From Acidobacteriota bacterium (lineage in GTDB: Bacteria > Acidobacteriota > UBA6911 > RPQK01 > JAPXNP01): a DNA stretch of 9,683 nt. Below the pieces are notes generated by a model, which was not told the DNA's origin, made no database searches, and was given only the letters and a program-made list of their open reading frames with translations. Positions 8,201 through 9,683 of the stretch are shown piece by piece. The DNA is taken from positions 1 through 9,683 of the forward strand of contig JAUWTT010000107.1 in assembly GCA_030614585.1 (NCBI GenBank), read 5' to 3'. The position numbers and the translations under genes are program-made. The stretch's first letter is position 1; every line of letters starts with the position of its first letter.

Positions 8201-8270
8201 TGACAGCGGTTGGGTCATCCAGACGCAACCCGAGGCGGTTCGGTACGACATAGAGATAACCGATTGGTAA
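5226..8270 (+). CDS. Large exported protein, putative TIM-barrel glycoside hydrolase of unassigned family
   Basis: A 1014-aa protein. ATG 5226 is chosen because AGGGAGG (5214-5220) lies 5 nt upstream; an in-frame GTG at 5202 would bury that site. Residues 1-25 are a signal peptide (Arg6, then LLTLCFIVLVCAGA). Residues about 65-225 (FDNLEGWTLELDSG ... FEDLAFYRE) look like a jelly-roll carbohydrate-binding-like domain rich in Trp. Residues about 270-490 look like a beta-sandwich 'supersandwich' region. Residues about 505-790 look like the barrel: WQETWGP, YGIEMLTQCNHE, SGLYTNYTDYAP, AAYTDVHTAVSPW with Asp647, YDARVPGAGTF, and SEGHHQWLYAGLATGNYG with Glu695. Asp647 and Glu695 are plausible nucleophile and acid/base, as in barrel glycosidases of the GH101/GH36 kind (inference). 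A C-terminal beta domain follows (YTRYSNGLEVWVNGN, about 840-875, and FVLPPFGWFALQGDD), typical of the tail of glycosidases. I cannot place it in a named family. Its neighbours, also exported enzymes, support a glycan-degrading role. Confidence 0.8.
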   Translation: MGISWRLLTLCFIVLVCAGATGSVVSSTAEGGPKIVSAQPLDPNGAIGARPYEMVLAGREPERHPTVSFDNLEGWTLELDSGAVGNLITSRKQQLWDSPVAELAYRGESEKSSLTLRPAAPISLLSSITAASIWIHGNNWSWVPDPTTPQVTISLLLKDTGQKIHVLEMTKVRWKEWWLVHKVLPPEMLENSPLQFVGIRVGGAANEENREIFFEDLAFYREEFRELSFGSSPKRGIDLFKGQSPGANTGPGQLPFPIRDTNILPDNQESDFSSTLLHTEKGSRFRFLYKGRDVGLEYCLEPGGEYWGPVIVKLNSIPVATALVDAGPNFSEPLEGLRLLRAWSDGDVARAEWSGLHEGEDVTVESSIRLWQKSLVVDFSCRGGHATGLSYGRLTKVREPELIKIPFLNYGSHHLNVLMGHGPKPFFASVWMDWYLSNASEPYATDEIKEDAVSLNGGVRYLPKTDGERNDLFERFFVTFSPLFEETLPDIPNPPAKEGKKAGSRLWQETWGPKNYEEEMKRSRRLRAYGIEMLTQCNHEIAWRDGGESFTFRTIASPGKGGDKALQEYVEAQKSLGWRSGLYTNYTDYAPVNSNWDIDMVMRRPSGDLVTAWPRCYSPKALFAVEMDRRLAPQVRRKFGSNAAYTDVHTAVSPWDRTDYDARVPGAGTFAATFYAYGELLLHDQEVYDHHCWSEGHHQWLYAGLATGNYGLTYSELKYREYPLLPHFDLLKMHPLSVDIGIPWTGRFFRDAEGWDSKANIQRSIDHFLATTIAYGHMGWLVEETHGIRQTCRSYYMMQQLQSRFAMEEPEAILYGSDSGLITSSEALLNGVWRDSKLYTRYSNGLEVWVNGNTSVDWTVENGGKEFVLPPFGWFALQGDDFFEGSVSVEDARSDFVASPAYIFLDGRGILRKFSGISTSGSVAVRPPESGTGLLISAIEDVGELTITEPAGQFGWDDVRTHISRVATASGITVSKSDVDGKVLGTAEVTRIDSGWVIQTQPEAVRYDIEITDW

Positions 8271-8294
8271 GAAAAGGATCGTATGGAGACTGGC

Positions 8295-8318
8295 CTCGGC
8301 GCGAAAGCTGAAGCCGAG
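8295..8318 (+). other. Hairpin downstream of the 1014-aa gene
   Basis: CTCGGC (8295-8300) pairs with GCCGAG (8313-8318) across a 12-nt loop, 25 nt after the stop codon at 8270. No T-run follows, so it is only a weak candidate for a transcript-end structure. Confidence 0.25.
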
Positions 8319-8336
8319 AACCTGGGCGTAAGGTTT

Positions 8337-8501
8337 GGGAGCTGGGAGCTGGGGGCTGGGGGACTAACCACAAAAACACTAAAACACAAGAAGATCTTTG
8401 TGGTGATTTCGTGCTTTAGTGGTTGATCCCGGATTAACGTCTCTCGTCGAACCCTATCCGGCATCTCAGCCCCAAGCCCCCAGCTCCCAGTCCCCAGTCC
8501 C
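8337..8501. repeat. Nested inverted repeat with G-rich/C-rich outer arms, between convergent genes
   Basis: The left outer arm (8337-8362) is G3-N4-G3-N4-G5-N2-G5. The right outer arm (8470-8501) is C4-N3-C5-N4-C3-N3-C4-N3-C3. They are inverted copies sharing a perfect 15-bp core, TGGGAGCTGGGGGCT at 8343-8357. Inside lies a palindrome of about 59 bp (8366-8424) centred on AAGATCTT (8391-8398). Its left arm is three tandem octamers of the form CACNAAAN (8369-8392, the third imperfect), and the right arm carries the same octamers inverted (8421-8406). A third hairpin, CCGGAT (8429-8434) with ATCCGG (8456-8461), completes a cruciform-like layout. Each outer arm fits the G-quadruplex pattern, on opposite strands. 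The right arm shares one base with the cyclophilin stop codon. Similar CAC-rich intergenic repeats are, from memory, frequent in PVC-type genomes. It may be a dispersed repeat or a bidirectional transcript end. Confidence 0.75.
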
Positions 8502-8935
8502 TATTCCTCTTCCAAGATCTCGACTTTTTCCATCACATCACCCTGCCGGACAGCATCTACAACGTCCTGGCCTTCGATAACCTTACCGAAGACCGAATGT
8601 TTGCCGTCGAGCCAGGGAGTGTCAATATGGGTGATGAAGAACTGAGACCCGTTCGTGTTTGGACCGGCGTTCGCCATCGACAGGATGCCGGGGCCACTAT
8701 GCTTCAGTTCAGGGTGGAACTCATCTTCGAACGTGTAACCGGGGCCTCCGGTGCCCGTGCCCAAAGGACAGCCACCTTGAACCATAAAGTTGTCAATGAC
8801 ACGATGGAATGCGAGACCATCGTAGAAGCCATCTTTCGTGAGTTTCTCGAAATTTTCACATGTCTTCGGAGTCTTGTCGGCAAATAGCTCCACTCGAATT
8901 ACACCTTTGTTAGTTGTGATAACCGCAACTTTCAT
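8501..8935 (-). CDS. Cyclophilin-type peptidyl-prolyl cis-trans isomerase
   Basis: A complete 144-aa single-domain cyclophilin (PF00160) with no signal peptide, so probably cytoplasmic. It catalyses cis-trans isomerisation of X-Pro bonds and assists protein folding. The active-site set is present: FHRVI with catalytic Arg45 (43-47), FMVQGG with Gln53 (50-55), GTGTGGPGYTFEDE, SMANAGPNTNGSQFFIT (86-102), and WLDGKHSVFGKV with Trp108 and His113. The length is that of the short bacterial cyclophilins (PpiB-like); the symbol is left empty because paralogues are common. ATG 8935 is preceded by AAAGGAAACAA, giving an AGGA site at normal spacing. The ceramidase-like gene lies 55 nt upstream on the same strand, so co-transcription is possible, though no functional link is evident. 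Its stop codon (8503-8501) touches the nested inverted repeat, which may end its transcript. Confidence 0.97.
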   Translation of the reverse strand: MKVAVITTNKGVIRVELFADKTPKTCENFEKLTKDGFYDGLAFHRVIDNFMVQGGCPLGTGTGGPGYTFEDEFHPELKHSGPGILSMANAGPNTNGSQFFITHIDTPWLDGKHSVFGKVIEGQDVVDAVRQGDVMEKVEILEEE

Positions 8936-8990
8936 TTGTTTCCTTTTCTTTCAGCTGATGAACAATTGATGAAAGGTTCTCCCGGAAAGA

Positions 8991-9683
8991 TCATTGCTCA
9001 TAATCGCTTCCCGCGGCCAGAGCCAGCCTTTCACTCATCTCGTGAACCTTGTCCACTATTATCTCTTCTACTGAAGGGTCAAAGGGACCGGGCTGGCCGT
9101 AGTAGATCATTGCACCTTCCGCTTCGTAGCCGCCTTCTTCCAAAATTCGAGCTGACGGAATATAGGCAAATACATCGTTGCTGTAACCGGCTACCCATAG
9201 TTTTCGTTCGGGAAATTCTCTTCTCAGGCGGATTCCGTAGTCCACAACTACCTCACCTGCCAAACCCACAAGAAGAAGGTCTTCACCGAAACCCCAGAGC
9301 TGAATGGGGTACGGGTATTCAACCGGGATGCTGCCTTTTTCGTCGAGTAAAGCCAGAAAAAACTCAGCGTGCTTCCGGCGGTACGGATCGGACTCTTCCA
9401 GTCGAGTTTTCCATTCGCTCCTGTCCGGTGGAGGCTGAAACTCGATTGGTACCGTTTCAAAAGCAGTCATAAGTCGACCCGTAACCGGTTTCAACGGACC
9501 CGTGAGAGCCCGGTCCACAGCTTTTGCCAATTCGGCTCCGTGCTCTTCCACCAATCGAACGGTTCCTCTTGGGTATGGATTTGCGTCCCCGGCCGTGCCG
9601 GTCACGAAAAGTGCTGTCGCACCCGAATAACGCTCCTCCAACCACGCCTGGGCGACACCGGCATAGTCACCGTGGAACAAATA
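8991..9683 (-). CDS. Neutral/alkaline ceramidase-like protein (N-terminus cut by window edge)
   Basis: The C-terminal 230 residues of a protein whose frame is open to the right edge; the first whole codon is TAT at 9683-9681. A TTG at 9680 is internal Leu, not a start, because the sequence begins mid-domain. Similarity to the 'neutral/alkaline non-lysosomal ceramidase, N-terminal domain' (PF04734) family, in its planctomycete-type version, is shown by four stretches: HGDYAGVAQAWLEERY, LFVTGTAGDANPYPRG, LLLVGLAGEVVVDYG and WVAGYSNDVFAYIPS. In characterised ceramidases the GDVSPN motif supplies the nucleophile Ser; here the matching segment reads GDANPYP, with Ala34 and Asn35 (fragment numbering) and no Ser. 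Glu144 in GLAGE sits where a zinc-ligand Glu is expected, and the YSNDVFAY segment matches the Tyr region. A metal-dependent hydrolase role is likely, but ceramide as substrate is doubtful. Stop TGA is at 8993-8991. It ends 55 nt before the cyclophilin start on the same strand. Export cannot be judged without the N-terminus. Confidence 0.85.
   Translation of the reverse strand, partial: YLFHGDYAGVAQAWLEERYSGATALFVTGTAGDANPYPRGTVRLVEEHGAELAKAVDRALTGPLKPVTGRLMTAFETVPIEFQPPPDRSEWKTRLEESDPYRRKHAEFFLALLDEKGSIPVEYPYPIQLWGFGEDLLLVGLAGEVVVDYGIRLRREFPERKLWVAGYSNDVFAYIPSARILEEGGYEAEGAMIYYGQPGPFDPSVEEIIVDKVHEMSERLALAAGSDYEQ

Noticed and set aside
8295..8318. Intrinsic terminator for the 1014-aa gene
   Set aside because: A 6-bp stem with a 12-nt loop and no T-run does not meet the usual pattern; kept only as a weak hairpin.
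8337..8501. CRISPR array or insertion sequence
   Set aside because: There are no regularly spaced direct repeats with unique spacers and no transposase gene; the repeats are inverted and nested.
9678..9680. TTG as the start of the ceramidase-like gene
   Set aside because: The frame is open to the edge and the sequence begins in the middle of the domain; the TTG is an internal leucine codon.

Overview
The window is bacterial, of moderately high GC by eye, and holds six protein-coding genes with short intergenic gaps. Two of them run off the ends. No tRNA, rRNA, CRISPR array or insertion sequence was recognised. The gene mix points to the Planctomycetota/Verrucomicrobiota/Lentisphaerota/Hydrogenedentota kind of environmental genome: a secreted FAD-dependent oxidoreductase of the PF12831 type, a secreted beta-lactamase-fold serine hydrolase, a DUF4091/GH123-like protein, a giant exported sugar-hydrolase-like protein and a planctomycete-style neutral-ceramidase-like protein. 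The phylum assignment is inference from gene content.

Left part (1-1496, minus strand): an FAD-dependent oxidoreductase with a signal peptide, open all the way to the left edge, so its C-terminus is missing. A 161-nt divergent intergenic region (1497-1657) separates it from the plus-strand genes and carries a consensus -10 hexamer facing the oxidoreductase.

Middle (1658-8270, plus strand): three co-oriented genes, all with export signals. They are a serine hydrolase (PF00144), a 663-aa DUF4091/GH123-like putative glycoside hydrolase with an intact Asp-Glu pair, and a 1014-aa multidomain protein that looks like a TIM-barrel glycoside hydrolase with N-terminal and C-terminal beta domains. The gaps are 174 nt and 85 nt, each followed by a good Shine-Dalgarno sequence, so co-transcription is possible but not shown. 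Together with the divergent oxidoreductase they look like a small extracytoplasmic carbohydrate or glycoconjugate utilisation cluster. No transporter or regulator lies in view.

Right part (8271-9683): a 230-nt gap between convergent genes holds a nested inverted repeat (8337-8501). G-rich and C-rich outer arms enclose an octamer-based palindrome and a third small hairpin. The outer right arm touches the stop codon of a single-domain cyclophilin peptidyl-prolyl isomerase (minus strand). Upstream of that, on the same strand, is the C-terminal part of a neutral-ceramidase-like protein whose start lies beyond the right edge.

The most unusual items are the nested repeat, the unassigned 1014-aa protein, and the ceramidase-like protein that lacks the expected nucleophile serine. 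Nothing here is clearly a new defence or mobile system.
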